NCBI GenBank assembly: GCA_001414485.1
Contig: LLEY01000001.1
Coordinates: forward strand, 930,001-994,000
Direction: 5' to 3'
DNA length: 64,000 nt
Origin: Calycina herbarum
Taxonomy: Eukaryota; Ascomycota; Leotiomycetes; Helotiales; Pezizellaceae
Of the stretch, positions 24,123 through 35,623 are shown in pieces. A program made the translations under genes and the position numbers. The number at the start of each line of letters is the position of its first letter. The first letter of the stretch is position 1. The notes below the pieces were generated by a model that was not told where the DNA came from, ran no database searches, and saw only the letters and a list, made by a program, of their open reading frames with translations.

Positions 24123-24790
24123 TATCTTAATATACATAGTAAACTATATCTTTGCCCTTATTATCAATACGCAGCTGTAATATCTAGAGATCTTACACGC
24201 TATATAAGATCTTATAGGCTTAGCTATAAGGCGACCGTGTACTACTGTCCCTACAACTCATGTTCGTATTCGATAGGCGGTTATAACCCGTCTTTTATCA
24301 AACAAACACATCCTACTTCGACTTCGGACCCGATCGTGAACTTAAACCACGAATAATTATATAGGGAGGCAAACCACAACGCAATTCATTTGAAATTAGC
24401 AAGCGAGGCTACTTATTAGATCAATACGCTGCCTTATCTGGCGTCGAACTTTGTTTACTTCGTATCAAAGACTACAAGAAAACTAGATACTATTATTAAC
24501 AATAACCAGATCTAAAAATGACTAACTACTTTACTTTCTTTTTTTAGTTATACAAAGAGATGAAAGAAGTTTCCTTTGAATAACAACAGCCAAAACTATA
24601 GCGGTGCAATCAAAAGCAGAGGACTCTCTTTGTTCAATAGGACAAAAATCATTGCTTTGAACAAGTTATTTCAAAGTGTCATTTAAACAGAATTTCTACA
24701 CACTGAAACATGAAATAAAAAAGCTTACAATTGCAAATCATTGAGCAGAAGTAAGAAACGTATTACACAAACACGAATAAAACGAGCAAA
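24123..24790. other. Upstream region of the orphan coiled-coil gene
   Basis: AT-rich DNA with no domain-bearing ORF. The last 100-150 bp presumably include the promoter and 5' UTR of the 24791 gene (A-rich leader before the ATG). Confidence 0.4.
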
Positions 24791-26260
24791 ATGGACGCCT
24801 TAAGAAGATTTATATGCGGAAACCTGTTTGAAAATCCTCGTAATGACTCTAACCTTCCAATCAGCGAGGATTCAACAGGGTCGAGTAGTCAAGGTACGAA
24901 TAGTAGGAGACTAGAAACACAAGAGCCACAAACAGAGGGACCACTTGACTCGCAAGCTTCCCACGGTATTGTTCAGCCTACGGAACATTCTGTTGACGAG
25001 TATACTAGGAAAAACGCCGATCAACATCTGGAAGCGCTAATAGATTCATTCGCTAAACCTCAGTTATCCGCACACGATCTTGAAATGTTCTTGTACCCGG
25101 ACGAAGGGGAGATCAGGTGGGGAGACACTGGCACTGCCATGACGTTAACGGAGGGGTTTGTCTGCGAAGTGAACACAATTCTCAGATACGAAAATAAGAT
25201 TACTAGATACACAAAGGACCTTAACCATGTCGAAAAGCAGATAAGAGAGGCGACGGAATTGGTGTCACGACTCGAGCAGCAAATCAGTGAGCTCGCGGAT
25301 GATGAACACGAAGAGCGGGCCTCGAAGAATAATTTGCTTAACTATGGTATGACCCTCTACACGGAGCTGAACAATAAAAGAGGTACTTTGGCCGAAAAGC
25401 TGGACAAAGCAACACACGAGGTGGATCGGCCGAAAAAGGACATGTTCCGAAGCTTGAAAAGAGTGTTCCAAAAGTACAATCTTCTCAAGGATATCTCTGG
25501 AAATAGCGATTCAGGCCACGTAGAAGCATCCAATGTTCCAAAACAAGAAGAGCCTGTAGCACCAAGAGCTCCACCAACTCCAACTGCAAGTGAAGCAGCA
25601 CGAGCGGCCGAAGAAGAAGCTCGTTATGCGGCTTACGATCGAAAAGAGCAATTGGAGGGTCGGGTATACGAACTTCATCAAAGACTCGACAACTGGTATC
25701 AAGAATACGACGACACTCTTCGGAACTACAAGGAAGCTTTCACACGGGGGGATACGGATGACACCAAGACCATCTTCGATAACCACATGTTTTATATACA
25801 GCAAGAGATTGTTCAAGACCTCGTCCTATCCGAACGTGAACTCCAGGAAGCCATCGACGATGCGAGAGGTATCGGTATCATCTTTGGTGGTTCCGAGCAA
25901 GAATCACACTTCCAAGATTATGCCGACGATGGATATCGGATCTCACATGAACAAGAATGGATCCAAGATCTAGATCGTAGCAAAATCGAGAAGTGGGTTC
26001 AAGGTTTACCTGATGACGAACCTCCTAGTCCCCTCGAAGCCCTAAAAGGTTATGCTGATGAGTGGGACGTTCGAAGTGTTGACTTTGGGGAAAGCATCAG
26101 TGTCATTGCTGAGGGCAAGCCTAGAGTTAGGATCGATCGCTGGCGGTCGACCCTTAAGCATGAACACTTTGCCCGTTTTGATAGAGATGTTGATATAGAA
26201 GTTGAGCATCATCTACATAGCTATCAGAAGCGCCGCTGTAGAAGAACCAACACGTTGTAA
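24791..26260 (+). CDS. Hypothetical coiled-coil protein, 489 aa, unknown function
   Basis: An uninterrupted single-exon ORF from ATG (AAAATGG context) to TAA. The N-terminus (about 1-75) is polar and Ser/Thr/Gln-rich. Two helical, heptad-like regions follow: about 130-225 (HVEKQIREATELVSRLEQQI, then LAEKLDKATHEV) and about 270-365 (AARAAEEEARYAAYDRKEQL, then SERELQEAIDDA). They are joined by a Pro-rich linker, and the C-terminus is basic. No signal peptide or membrane span. Codon use is healthy and there is no RIP damage, so it is probably an expressed gene. It sits alone between a solo LTR and AT-rich spacer, so lineage restriction is plausible. I do not recognise a family. Confidence 0.75.
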   Translation: MDALRRFICGNLFENPRNDSNLPISEDSTGSSSQGTNSRRLETQEPQTEGPLDSQASHGIVQPTEHSVDEYTRKNADQHLEALIDSFAKPQLSAHDLEMFLYPDEGEIRWGDTGTAMTLTEGFVCEVNTILRYENKITRYTKDLNHVEKQIREATELVSRLEQQISELADDEHEERASKNNLLNYGMTLYTELNNKRGTLAEKLDKATHEVDRPKKDMFRSLKRVFQKYNLLKDISGNSDSGHVEASNVPKQEEPVAPRAPPTPTASEAARAAEEEARYAAYDRKEQLEGRVYELHQRLDNWYQEYDDTLRNYKEAFTRGDTDDTKTIFDNHMFYIQQEIVQDLVLSERELQEAIDDARGIGIIFGGSEQESHFQDYADDGYRISHEQEWIQDLDRSKIEKWVQGLPDDEPPSPLEALKGYADEWDVRSVDFGESISVIAEGKPRVRIDRWRSTLKHEHFARFDRDVDIEVEHHLHSYQKRRCRRTNTL

Positions 26261-27088
26261 CGTGTTGTTTGAAGCGGAAGGAGCTACGAACAGCGACGGA
26301 GTTTATAATGATTTCTTGACGAAATATATTCTCTTAAATACATAGAGGCGAATTTGATACCACATAGACAGTTTAAAGCATAATTAAGAGCAAATTTAAA
26401 AACAAAACCAAAAGCAAAATCCTGTGAAACTAAATGACGCGCGAATAACGCGTAGAAGTGAAAACACTTCAGCAAATGATGAACTAAGAAATGAACTGAG
26501 GCCTACCACTCTAAAGTAATAAAACTAAACATAACAAAACAATTTCATTAGGAGAGGCGATCAAGGTTCTGAAGTTACCGACCATACACACGGGTCAGGT
26601 CACGTGCCATTACCAAGTAGATAAACGTGATATATAAATCCTAAGGAGAGATTGAAGTAAATGCTAAAAGTTTTCTTAAAATACAAGTATGTCTTACATT
26701 CAAAAACCAGGATTGAATAAGTGGCGATAACATGAACTACGGGGCGGAACGAGGGCGGAACAGCGCCGCAGCAGAAAGATCCACGATACTTACCCCGGGA
26801 TTATAAGAAACAGGTCTATACTAGGCAACATGAAAAAATTAATATAGTTTCTTCAATTTTTCACAAGTACACGAGCATAGAAACTTAGAAGTTACGTTGA
26901 ATGTTTTCAAGATAGAGCTTAGCCGCTTTCATTCCGAGAACATCGGTTACAGACGGCCCCGCTTTAATTCGTATTCACCTTGTACCACAAAGTCTCTCTC
27001 AAATCCCATCTCACGACTCCATCGACAACGACCCCGCTTTTCATTTCCTCTCCATCTTCATATCAAAATTCAACCCCTCGCAACGAAA
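26261..27088. other. Intergenic region, promoter side of fumarylacetoacetase
   Basis: AT-rich spacer. The last 100 bp before 27089 are pyrimidine-rich (CTCTCCATCTTCATATC), fitting a fungal core promoter/5' UTR. A CACGTG E-box palindrome is present at about 26599. No gene seen. Confidence 0.4.
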
Positions 27089-28439
27089 ATGGCAACCCCA
27101 AAATCCTGGGTATCGATTCCTCAAGACAGTGACTTCTCACTAGCTAACATCCCATTCGGAATCATCATCAGCAAAAACTCACAAACCACTAAAAGGCCCG
27201 CCATCCCTATCGGAGATCACGTTCTTGATCTCAAAGCATTCACAGAGGGAAATGGCTTCTCCGGACTGACATCTTTTCCACCAGAGCAGCTTTCAGTATT
27301 CTCGCAACCAACACTTAATGCTTTCGCTGCTCTAGGTCAAGAAACTCATAGTTCTGTTCGAGAGTATATCCAAGATGTGTTTTCGGAGACAACTTCTCGC
27401 CCTGAGATATTGAAAGACAACCCAACGTTGCAAAAGGGAGCTTTGTTGCCGAAACATAAGACGAAACCTCAAATGCCTATGCAGATTGGAGATTATACGG
27501 ACTTCTATGCAGGATATAATCATGCTTTCAATGCTGGGTATGAACTTTTCCAACCATATTTTCAGATATTAGGTTTACTAACTCGGTACCAGTGTGCTTT
27601 TCCGTGGACCCGAAAATGCCTTCCAACCAAATTATCTCCATCTCCCAGTAGGCTACCACGGTCGTGCCTCCTCCATTGTGGTCTCAGGAACATCTATTAT
27701 CCGGCCTAGTGGACAAATTCTCCTCGACCCAACAGCCACCCCGAAAGTCCCCATTTTCTCTCCCTCCCGAAAACTAGATATTGAGCTTGAACTCGGCTGT
27801 TTTCTCTGCAAATCCAATTCTATGGGTTCATCCCTCCCTCTCAACTCCTCCGCCGAGAAAGCCATTTTCGGTTACGTTCTCTTGAACGATTGGTCTGCAA
27901 GAGATATCCAAGGCTGGGAATACGTACCACTGGGTCCATTCAATGGGAAGAATTTCGGAACCACGATTAGTCCTTGGGTTGTCCTTCCTTCGGCTTTGGA
28001 ACCATTTCGAGCGAAGAAACTAGAGAATACCACGGAACTTCTTCTATATCTTCAAGAATCGCGGTCGGATACAGTTCATGATATCACCCTCTCGGTTGAT
28101 TTGACAACTCCAGAGCAAGATACGACAACTATTTCAACTGTCTCTTCCTCGAATCTCATCTGGTCATTCCCTCAAATGATAGCTCATCACTCCGTTGGTG
28201 GTTGCCCTATGAACGTTGGAGATCTACTTGGGAGTGGTACGATCAGTGGAACGAATAAGAAGGAACTGGGGAGTCTCTTAGAGATGAGCGAGGGAGGAAA
28301 GAAGGAAATTATGCTAGCTGGGATGGATGTTAGGAAGTTCTTGAAGGATGGTGATACGATTACCTTGAGGGGAAAATGTGGGGAGGGCGTTGGCTTTGGA
28401 GAATGCACGGGAAAGATTTTTGGTGCTGTTCAATCTTGA
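27089..28439 (+). CDS. Fumarylacetoacetase, 431 aa
   Basis: Exons 27089-27537 and 27593-28439 join in phase 2 across a 55-bp intron (GTATGAAC...TACCAG, with a CTAAC-like branch site). The enzyme hydrolyses fumarylacetoacetate to fumarate and acetoacetate, the last step of tyrosine/phenylalanine breakdown, in the cytosol. The hallmark motifs are present: DYTDFYAGYNH with D138 and H145 matching the metal-binding Asp and catalytic His of the family; HLPVGYHGRASS; LDIELELG (metal Glu pair); NDWSARDIQGWEY; FNGKNFGTTISPWVV (catalytic Lys); and GGCPMNVGDLLGSGTISG. Length fits (mammalian enzyme about 419 aa). The start MATPKSW is chosen because the frame upstream is not family-like. No other tyrosine-catabolism gene is next to it in the window. 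Confidence 0.95.
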
Positions 28440-29401
28440 GCTATGTGATGGAAGATCGTACGAAAGAGCAAATAAGAAAAATGTTGATTCTAGTATAAAT
28501 ATGTATCCCTTTTTCTTCGATATTTCTTCCCTGTTGAAAAAAAGACAAAATTATCATCAACTTTGCAATAGGCTTTCAAGCATAATAGCAGGTTTCTAGA
28601 AAAGTGTTCGTATTACTTCTTAAGTAGCTAGCCTTAATAATGTTATTCAAGGATAGTTAAGATAATCAACTTAATCAAACAGAGGTCCAAGTCCGGAATT
28701 CGACAACAAACACCCTTTTCACAGCAGATCCCGCTTCATCTTCCCTAACCAGTCTATCCTCAAAGCTGTCTACCCCAAAACCAGCAACACGTCACCAATC
28801 CTGTTTCCTCCTTCTCTACAAACACCCTTAAGTCAAAAGCTAAGAGCCACAGCTCCCCGCCCAGAAACTCATTTTTCCAGTGATATATATATATTCGTTC
28901 TAGATAAATAGAGTCTAGTAGCAAACGAGTCCGAGCAAACACTAGCTCAAAGAATAACAAATGCTAAGATAGCATTCATGACAACTAAATTTCGAAGAAA
29001 GCAGGCAACGACGCTAAGTTTTTACTGCCGCATTTTCTATCCGTCGCAAGCGACTATATAGAAAATCGCATCAAATTCCACGAAACAACCTAGGCTTTCG
29101 CATTCAGTATTCTATTATGGAACCGGTAGTAACAAATTTCTTCTATCCTTTGTTCACATTGTTTCCGTCTTAAAAATTGCATTTCATTCCGTTTTACTAT
29201 CTAATCAATCGCTGCTTTCATTCCTTGCTCCCGTCGCATGGAATGTAAACCTGCCCCCTCTCTTTGTTGACCCCAGCCCCTTTCAACGCCCCCTATCGCG
29301 GAAACACCTATTATGACTGTCGCAATCGCAATCGCAAAGTCATCGAAACTTCGGTTCCTTTTCTCAAATCCACACTATCGCCAGCTGAGAAACCAGCAGC
29401 C
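28440..29401. other. Intergenic region between FAH and the 757-aa protein gene
   Basis: AT-rich spacer with no domain-bearing ORF. The last 250 bp before 29402 are C/T-rich and likely include promoter and 5' UTR. An ATG at 29264 in the same frame is possible but its context is weaker. Confidence 0.4.
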
Positions 29402-32047
29402 ATGTCGCGAACAAGAATATTAGGAGACATTACTCCCTTGAACACAGACACCGAAACAGGCGAAACAGGCTCAGGAACAGATACAAGAGACTTTGTCACC
29501 CCTCGAACACATCCCAAAACCCCCGCATCCCGGCCCTCTCAAATACGCACTACAGGGGGGAAAATATTAGGGTCAGGGCACTACTCGTCACCTAAGAAGA
29601 AAACCCCTAAGAAGAAGTCTCAGAAATCTCCCAAGAAAGGAGTCAAGTTTGTCGATATACCCACCGACTCTGGCGTAACTGACGACTCCGGAACTGATGT
29701 ACCGCCTCCTCGCCGTCCCTCGCAGGCAAGCGCAAGAGGTCCCAGTAGATCACCAATTCAGAAAGGCTCGCCACGCTTAAGACACTCCAGCGGTTCATCA
29801 ACCAGAAGAGGTTCTACTGAATCAAAAAGATCTAGTAAATCAACAAGCAAAAGTTCCCTACCCAGCGGCTCCAAAAGACCCTCTGCCGGTGTGATCTCCA
29901 GTGCATACAATGTCCTAACAAGTCGGGGCGTTGAGAATCAGGCTCCTGTAGAAGAGGGAGGAGAGAATACGGGACTCACGACTACGAAGAGAAAGAGTCC
30001 CAAGAAACCTTTGGATAAAAACAGGCGGGCGGTACAGATAAGGAATAGGGCTGCGAAGGCTTATAACCAGTTAGCCAATTCTGGTAAGGTGGTTAAGAAG
30101 AAGAAGAGTAGTAGCTATGAGAACCAGAAGGCATTTAATCAGATTTTTACTGCTAGTATAGGACAGCTGATGGAGGTATGTTTCTCTCTCTTATCTTTCT
30201 TGTGCTTTTTTCTTTTGTGTTTGGAAGAGGATGAAGAGGATAGAAGCCTTTGAGTTCTTACTTATGGACCCCGTTGTACTGCTTTTCGCCTAAAGAGAGA
30301 TTCCTAAGTAAGGACTTGGACTCTTGTCTTTGGGAATCGAAAGCACACTCTTCCTCATGTTTCTATTCCGTTTAGCTAGATTTTATGTCTTAGGTATTCT
30401 TAGAAGAAAAGAGGATACTGTAACGAAAAGACCGGGAAATAAGAAGCAAAAATCAACTAACATCTAAACAGGGAAATAAAAGCCTTACCAAAAAATCAAC
30501 CGCCGAAGACAAACGAACAGCTGAAGGCAAAAAGCCACCCAAATACACCAACCACCCAATCCAGGACATAGACCTTATCAAAAATGTTCCTGAACCAGTA
30601 CGAAAAATCTACGACCCCCATCCTCTAGAAGACAGAGACGATCGATTCTTCATCGACCAATTCTTCAATCTCTACACACACATCCGCGTCTGGGCAGACA
30701 CCTACTTCGGAGACCCAAATCTCAATGACCCCGAATGGCTAGAGCTAAAACTAATTGATGGAAGCCCTTGGAGTCAAATTAGCGAGATGAAGGAGTTTTA
30801 CGAATGGGCAGATATGGTTGCGGAGGCAGACCCGGTTGTTGGAGGTTGGGATGAGATGCTTTTGAATGGGACTAGTAGAAAGTGGCTTATTGCTGCTGTT
30901 TTGATAAAGATTATTAAGATAAAGATTTTTGACGAGGGTTTGTTCGGGAGTAATAAGCAGGAGAAGGAATTGATGTTTGCGATTGAGAGGGCGATGTTTG
31001 AACGTGAAGGTTAGTTTATCTTCTTCCCCTCTACTCGTTTGAAGTGAGATGGAAAAGAAGCGAGAACTTACTAACACACCCACAGGATTCCAGCGACAAG
31101 CCCTCCGCTCTAAACAAGCACGATCAATCATAACCACCTGCCCTGTAACCTCGGAATTCTACCCCGATGTAGCAACCCAGACAGCCCAAGTCTTTCAACT
31201 CCTCAAACCTATAATAGACTTCCTCTACGGCCTTCCCGCAAAGAACGGCATGGAACTCCCCCCCTCCACACTCCTCTACCAAGAACTCCATGATATAATC
31301 TCCGACGCTGCTTACCTCGCCCTCTGCGTCCGCCTGTCTCCTACAATCTTCCATTGGCAAGAACTCCGCCCTGGCGAGCCCTTCAACTTAAAGGAACACA
31401 CAAACGTTGACAGCAACTCTTGGAAGAAAAGCAGAAACATACAAATTCAGATCCACATGAACACCACCGAAGAATACAAGAAACAGAAAAATGCCGCACT
31501 GAAAGAAGTGCAAAAGTACCTCGACGCCGGAACAATCGCCTCCGCAATAGGAAGACAAGCCGTCGAGAATCGTGAAAAGTTGAGAGCCAGCCCCCCAGAC
31601 ATAGCAGCCAACACCTTCCGCGCCAAAGCAAAAATCGCTACCTGGCCCTTAATCAATCGTTTCAAAGCAGGAAGTTATAAAGACGACGGCAAAGATATTC
31701 CGCACTGGCAAAAACGAGGATCGCGAGAAATTTCTATTCAGAGTCCTTTGATGCTTTGTTATTACGACCGCGTAAAGGCTGATCCCGGAGAGTTCCTTGA
31801 ACCGAAAGTGCCACTTTCGAAATATGTGAGCAAGCTCCAGCAGGAAGGTAATGAAGAGAAAACTGCCAGGACAGTGGCGAAGACGCTCGGGATAGCTACA
31901 ACTCTAGGCGCGGCAGCGGTGGCCGGCCAAAAGTATAGCCCTAAGCTCGTGGGGGCAATGGGCAACGTTGGTGCCTTGGGAGGGTTGGCCGAGAAGGGTA
32001 CTGAGATGGCTGCGAATGTCGTGAATTTCTTTACCGGGGGCGCATAA
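29402..32047 (+). CDS. Hypothetical protein, 757 aa, basic disordered N-terminus and conserved-looking C-terminal half
   Basis: Three exons: 29402-30175, 30472-31009 and 31086-32047 (2274 nt, in frame). Introns are GTATGTTT...AAACAG (296 bp, phase 0) and GTTAGTTT...CCACAG (76 bp, phase 1). Residues 1 to about 220 are a Ser/Lys/Pro-rich region (MSRTRILGDI start; KKKTPKKKSQKSPKKG; many SR/SK pairs), possibly nuclear or phospho-regulated. The remaining part is folded-looking (DRDDRFFIDQFFNLYTHIRV, then DFLYGLPAKNGMELPPSTLL, then RLSPTIFHWQELRPGEPF), and the C-terminus is Ala/Gly-rich and hydrophobic (TLGIATTLGAAAVAG). I do not recognise a named domain; the general layout resembles uncharacterised fungal proteins. 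The start has a good CAGCCATGTC context. Confidence 0.82.
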
Positions 32048-32080
32048 GATAGTAGTTGCTGAATTCTGTTGAATATTAAG

Positions 32081-32457
32081 TGTGACAGTCACACACGTCT
32101 AGATCACGTGTGACCACGTGACCAGGTTTTCCCGAGGTTCTACCGAGGACTCGCTCCTCTTCTCTCTTTAGTTTAGTTTTCATTAATACAAGGTACCATT
32201 CTTTAAGCACTTCTCTTGTACATTTGTAGAGAGCCGTCACAACAAGGGAACGGGCTTGGCAGAATCAGCGGGGAAAGTGTAAGAGTTTTTGATTTAGTGA
32301 ATAAGCTTGCTTTTGAGCTCGCTTTTGAGTGGCTCGCTAAGCGAGATTGCGGATGCATCCTTCCACAGATGTATAAATAGCCAGGGAAGAGCTTCTCTCT
32401 TCCCTCTTTCCTTGCAAACAATCTATTCTTTGATCCCCACTATAACATTTGCCTTTT
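32081..32457 (+). mobile_element. Possible solo LTR or LTR-like promoter sequence, no target duplication
   Basis: Starts TGTGACAGTCACACACG and contains two CACGTG palindromes near 32105-32118. A TATA-like GTATAAATAGCC lies near 32370, followed by a pyrimidine-rich leader, and it ends CCACTATAACA. This layout is like a copia-type LTR, but I found no matching flanking duplication, so ends and identity are unsure. Confidence 0.25.
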
Positions 32458-32615
32458 CTATAAGTAGAGGCTTCTTTGTCTTATAAAGATTCAGGGGTAG
32501 GTGACTAGAAAGGATTAAGGCGTGTAGAGCGTCCTATATTAAGAGTTTAGATAGTTGTTTACAATTTTAAGAGTCGCGGCAGCTAGCTAATGATTATGAT
32601 TAACCTCCAAACCAA

Positions 32616-34478
32616 TCAGTCTGTACATCTTTCCGTCGGCTCTCTCCATTCCAGATTCAACCCCTTGAAGACCAACTTCTCCTTGGTTAACAAATCCTCT
32701 CCCCCCTTCTCCAAATCTACCCACGAACCATCTACCAAGTTTCTGACCCCACTGCTGTCGAATTTCCATTTCAATTCCCCTCTTGTATATGCTCTCAAGT
32801 CTCTCTCGAACATCGTGCCCCCAGTCCATCCAATTACTGCGCAACCAGCAGTCTTCCAAGGGGAAACAATGATATCCACTCTCCTATGCGGATTGGGATT
32901 CTCATCCTTTGGATCACGCCGGAGATCTTCGGCTTTGGTCGGCCAGTCTTGTTTTTGCATGGCTACGAAAGCTTTGTCGAGAGTATCGAAGCCGCTTCCG
33001 GGAGTGCTTGAGTTTCCTCTTGAAAGCAGAGTCTGTTGATCTCTTTCGCTGTTCGAAGTGAAAAGTCTCAACGTATGTGTAACACTAAGAGCATTGTCAT
33101 TTTCTAAGCTATGAAGGAGGTGTTCATCGAGGAAGAATTTCGTGACCATCTCGTCAGGGTGGCTTAAAATCACATCAACATCTCCAGAGTCGTCCTTCCC
33201 GCATCTATAGCTCCCACATATTACCATCTGCCAACCATGGTGGATTTTGTTGGCATGGTTCAAGATGTGGTTTGCGATTTCTTCCACTTCGGTTCGAGGG
33301 ATCCGCAGGGCGAACTGGTCATAGAATTTGGTGCCGATTTGCTGAGATCTAGTCAAAGAGCCCCATCCATAATGGACAACGTCGGCTAGATCTCGCCATC
33401 CCTTGTTGTAAAACTCTTTGGCCCCCTTTTCACCCACATCGTAAATTCCATTGAAGATATCAAGGGCGCGGAACCTCACATTATCCTTGATGTCGTCAAC
33501 TTGCTGAATTCGACCAGTTTCATTCCATTCACGAAATAGCTCCGCTGTCGTATCACCGCAACCTCTGATGCCATGAATTTCTTGCGTGGACTTTAAAGGA
33601 TACGGATAAGATGCAAGAGCTGCAATAGCTTTGTTGTATGCACGAGGCCCATGCCTGTGGCCGACTTCATCCTCGCCTTGCAGAGTACGAGCTGTTTTAA
33701 TTATCCTCAATTGAGCAATGAAGGCATCGTTCGGTGTTTGGGAGAAGCAAGGGCGTTGGCAGCAATATTTTGCCTTCATATAATCGGGTAACGGGGGCAA
33801 GTTGGCCATGTATTCGTGGTCCTCGGTTGTTTCCTGAATCAGGTGTGCTGGGAGATCCTGAGATAGGCGTGTTTGATTTTCGGATCTAGCTCTTTTGTGT
33901 TTGTGTAAAGTGTTTAGGGGAGGCATTTCGTCGGCTTTTGCGCGGGCAAGAATTTCTGCATCAGAGTCCTGTTTCCTTTTACCAAGAACAGGCTGTGTTT
34001 GAGGTTCCACCACCGAGGTGATTCTCCCTTCATAGACCAAATACGCATTCACTGGAAGTATCTTTCCTGCTTTGAGTGAATCGGTATACCAGTCGAGTTT
34101 GAGAACTCTGATCGTTTTACCACTGTCCTTTTCTTTTGTCTGGGTTTGGTGGGTAGAAGCTGAATCAGAATCATCTTCCGTCTCTGTGTCGGAATCCAGA
34201 TTGATGACATCTTCTCCATTACCATTTTTCGTCACCTTTCGTCGCTTCCGAGGGCGAGATGATGGTTGGCTATCATCATTTACCACCTCTTCCGTGTACA
34301 AACCCAAATGTCGAAGGTCACTTTCAGCACGACGGGGGCTCTTGGTTTTCCCAAGCACCAGCTCTGCTTGGTTGATATTGCGAACAGTATTAATCCTTCG
34401 TTTCCATTCGTGGAGTTCTTTTGGCTTTCGCTCGAAGCCAACTTTGAGGAGGTAAATGCGTGGAAATCGCAGCGCCAT
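32616..34478 (-). CDS. POL4: Family X DNA polymerase, POL4 / polymerase lambda-like, 620 aa
   Basis: Single exon from ATG 34478 to stop 32616. The first about 65 residues (RIYLLKVGFERKPKELHEWK...) fit a BRCT-type N-terminus, followed by a polar linker with a basic KRRKVTK cluster. The polymerase core has a helix-hairpin-helix (HGIRGCGDTTAELF), a second HhH (IYDVGEKGAKEFYNKGWRDL), the family X signature GSYRCGKDDSGDVDVI with catalytic D433 and D435, and the third catalytic Asp D535 in RRVDIIV. The fingers/thumb end includes WTGGTMFERDLRAY. By family, the enzyme fills short gaps during non-homologous end joining and base-excision repair in the nucleus. Length is close to yeast Pol4. The 5' end lies about 1.1 kb from the divergent SFC1 start. 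Confidence 0.93.
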   Translation of the reverse strand: MALRFPRIYLLKVGFERKPKELHEWKRRINTVRNINQAELVLGKTKSPRRAESDLRHLGLYTEEVVNDDSQPSSRPRKRRKVTKNGNGEDVINLDSDTETEDDSDSASTHQTQTKEKDSGKTIRVLKLDWYTDSLKAGKILPVNAYLVYEGRITSVVEPQTQPVLGKRKQDSDAEILARAKADEMPPLNTLHKHKRARSENQTRLSQDLPAHLIQETTEDHEYMANLPPLPDYMKAKYCCQRPCFSQTPNDAFIAQLRIIKTARTLQGEDEVGHRHGPRAYNKAIAALASYPYPLKSTQEIHGIRGCGDTTAELFREWNETGRIQQVDDIKDNVRFRALDIFNGIYDVGEKGAKEFYNKGWRDLADVVHYGWGSLTRSQQIGTKFYDQFALRIPRTEVEEIANHILNHANKIHHGWQMVICGSYRCGKDDSGDVDVILSHPDEMVTKFFLDEHLLHSLENDNALSVTHTLRLFTSNSERDQQTLLSRGNSSTPGSGFDTLDKAFVAMQKQDWPTKAEDLRRDPKDENPNPHRRVDIIVSPWKTAGCAVIGWTGGTMFERDLRAYTRGELKWKFDSSGVRNLVDGSWVDLEKGGEDLLTKEKLVFKGLNLEWREPTERCTD

Positions 34479-35623
34479 TTTCTCTAGCGCTGAAGCCAGT
34501 CATGGGGCGGTATGCTCGGAAAGGAAGCGTCCTTTGGGGATGATTAGCAAGTAGAAGTTGAGATAACAACTCAATCTACCTGGTGTTCTTTTTTGCTGTT
34601 CATACTCAAAGATGAAGTTTGATGTTTTCTGGCTGCTACAATGATTTTCGAAGTCGCTGGTGAAACAAAAAGGAAGTCACGAGGAAAGATAGTGACGATG
34701 TCTTGATTATGTAACATTGCTTGGCATTAACAAGGGAGGAAGCAACGACCAAATATCCCCATCCACATATCCCTCATATCCCTCATAGTCGAGTTAATTC
34801 TTGAAGTGTCAAAAGCCTCAATTTCCAACCAGAAATCTAGGTACTATTTTTAATCTAAATTCCAAACACATCAACGTGACTGTGTCGTAAGTGAATTTAG
34901 CTTCTAGCCGAGGTACCGTCTTTGTCCGACTCGGGTCCTTCCCCGCAAAATCACAAGCCGAAGTGAAGCATCACTTACGACCAACGTCACTAACAACCAC
35001 CCTCCACCCAAACCTGACGGGAAAGTTCCATTCAGCATGTGCTCAAGCACATGAAAACAGAGCATCCATGGTCGTGGCAAATGTCAACCAATTATCCCTC
35101 TGCTATCCCCTCAACTCCCGAGATCGGGTGATCTCTCAAACGCCCTCCCAAGCTTGCCAGGCGTCTGAGAAGGCGGCTCCATCTGCCCGAGCTAAAGAAG
35201 GTGAATCTCAGCAAGTGCAAAGTCCGGTTCCGCATGTCCCTTTTCCCCTTACTGCTAGTTTCCCAGCTGAACGGACACACCCAAAGACCCTTGCCAAGAT
35301 GGGCATAAGGGTCAGAGGAATGCTGCGGTTAGAGAGGGATGGACGACTGGACCGCGGGTCGCTTTCGGGAAGGGATGGGGAGCTGCTGCTAACATAACAC
35401 CACCGAGGGTAGCTGATCAACTTCTTCCTTTCTTTCTGTTCTGCTTCCTCTATACATTGAATTGGATTCTGTTGCTTTTGTCCTCATACTGCTTACTTCT
35501 TGCACATTCCTGTTATTATACCCTTACTTCGAGCTTCTCTATTGGCATTGGAACGTGGTAGTTTGAGGGGAAAACAAGTGCCTTTGCTCTCATACATCTG
35601 CCAGGCGCAAATATTCATCCAAG
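34479..35623. promoter_or_regulatory. Divergent intergenic region between POL4-like gene and SFC1
   Basis: This spacer should hold both promoters. The stretch just upstream of 35624 is pyrimidine-rich (TTCTTCCTTTCTTTCTGTTC), typical of highly expressed fungal genes. A 168-codon ORF at 34891-35397 has no domain and is likely chance or a UTR reading. Confidence 0.5.

Noticed and set aside
32081..32457. Confident LTR call next to the POL4 3' end
   Set aside because: It looks LTR-like, but no flanking duplication or second copy was found, so it was kept only at low confidence.
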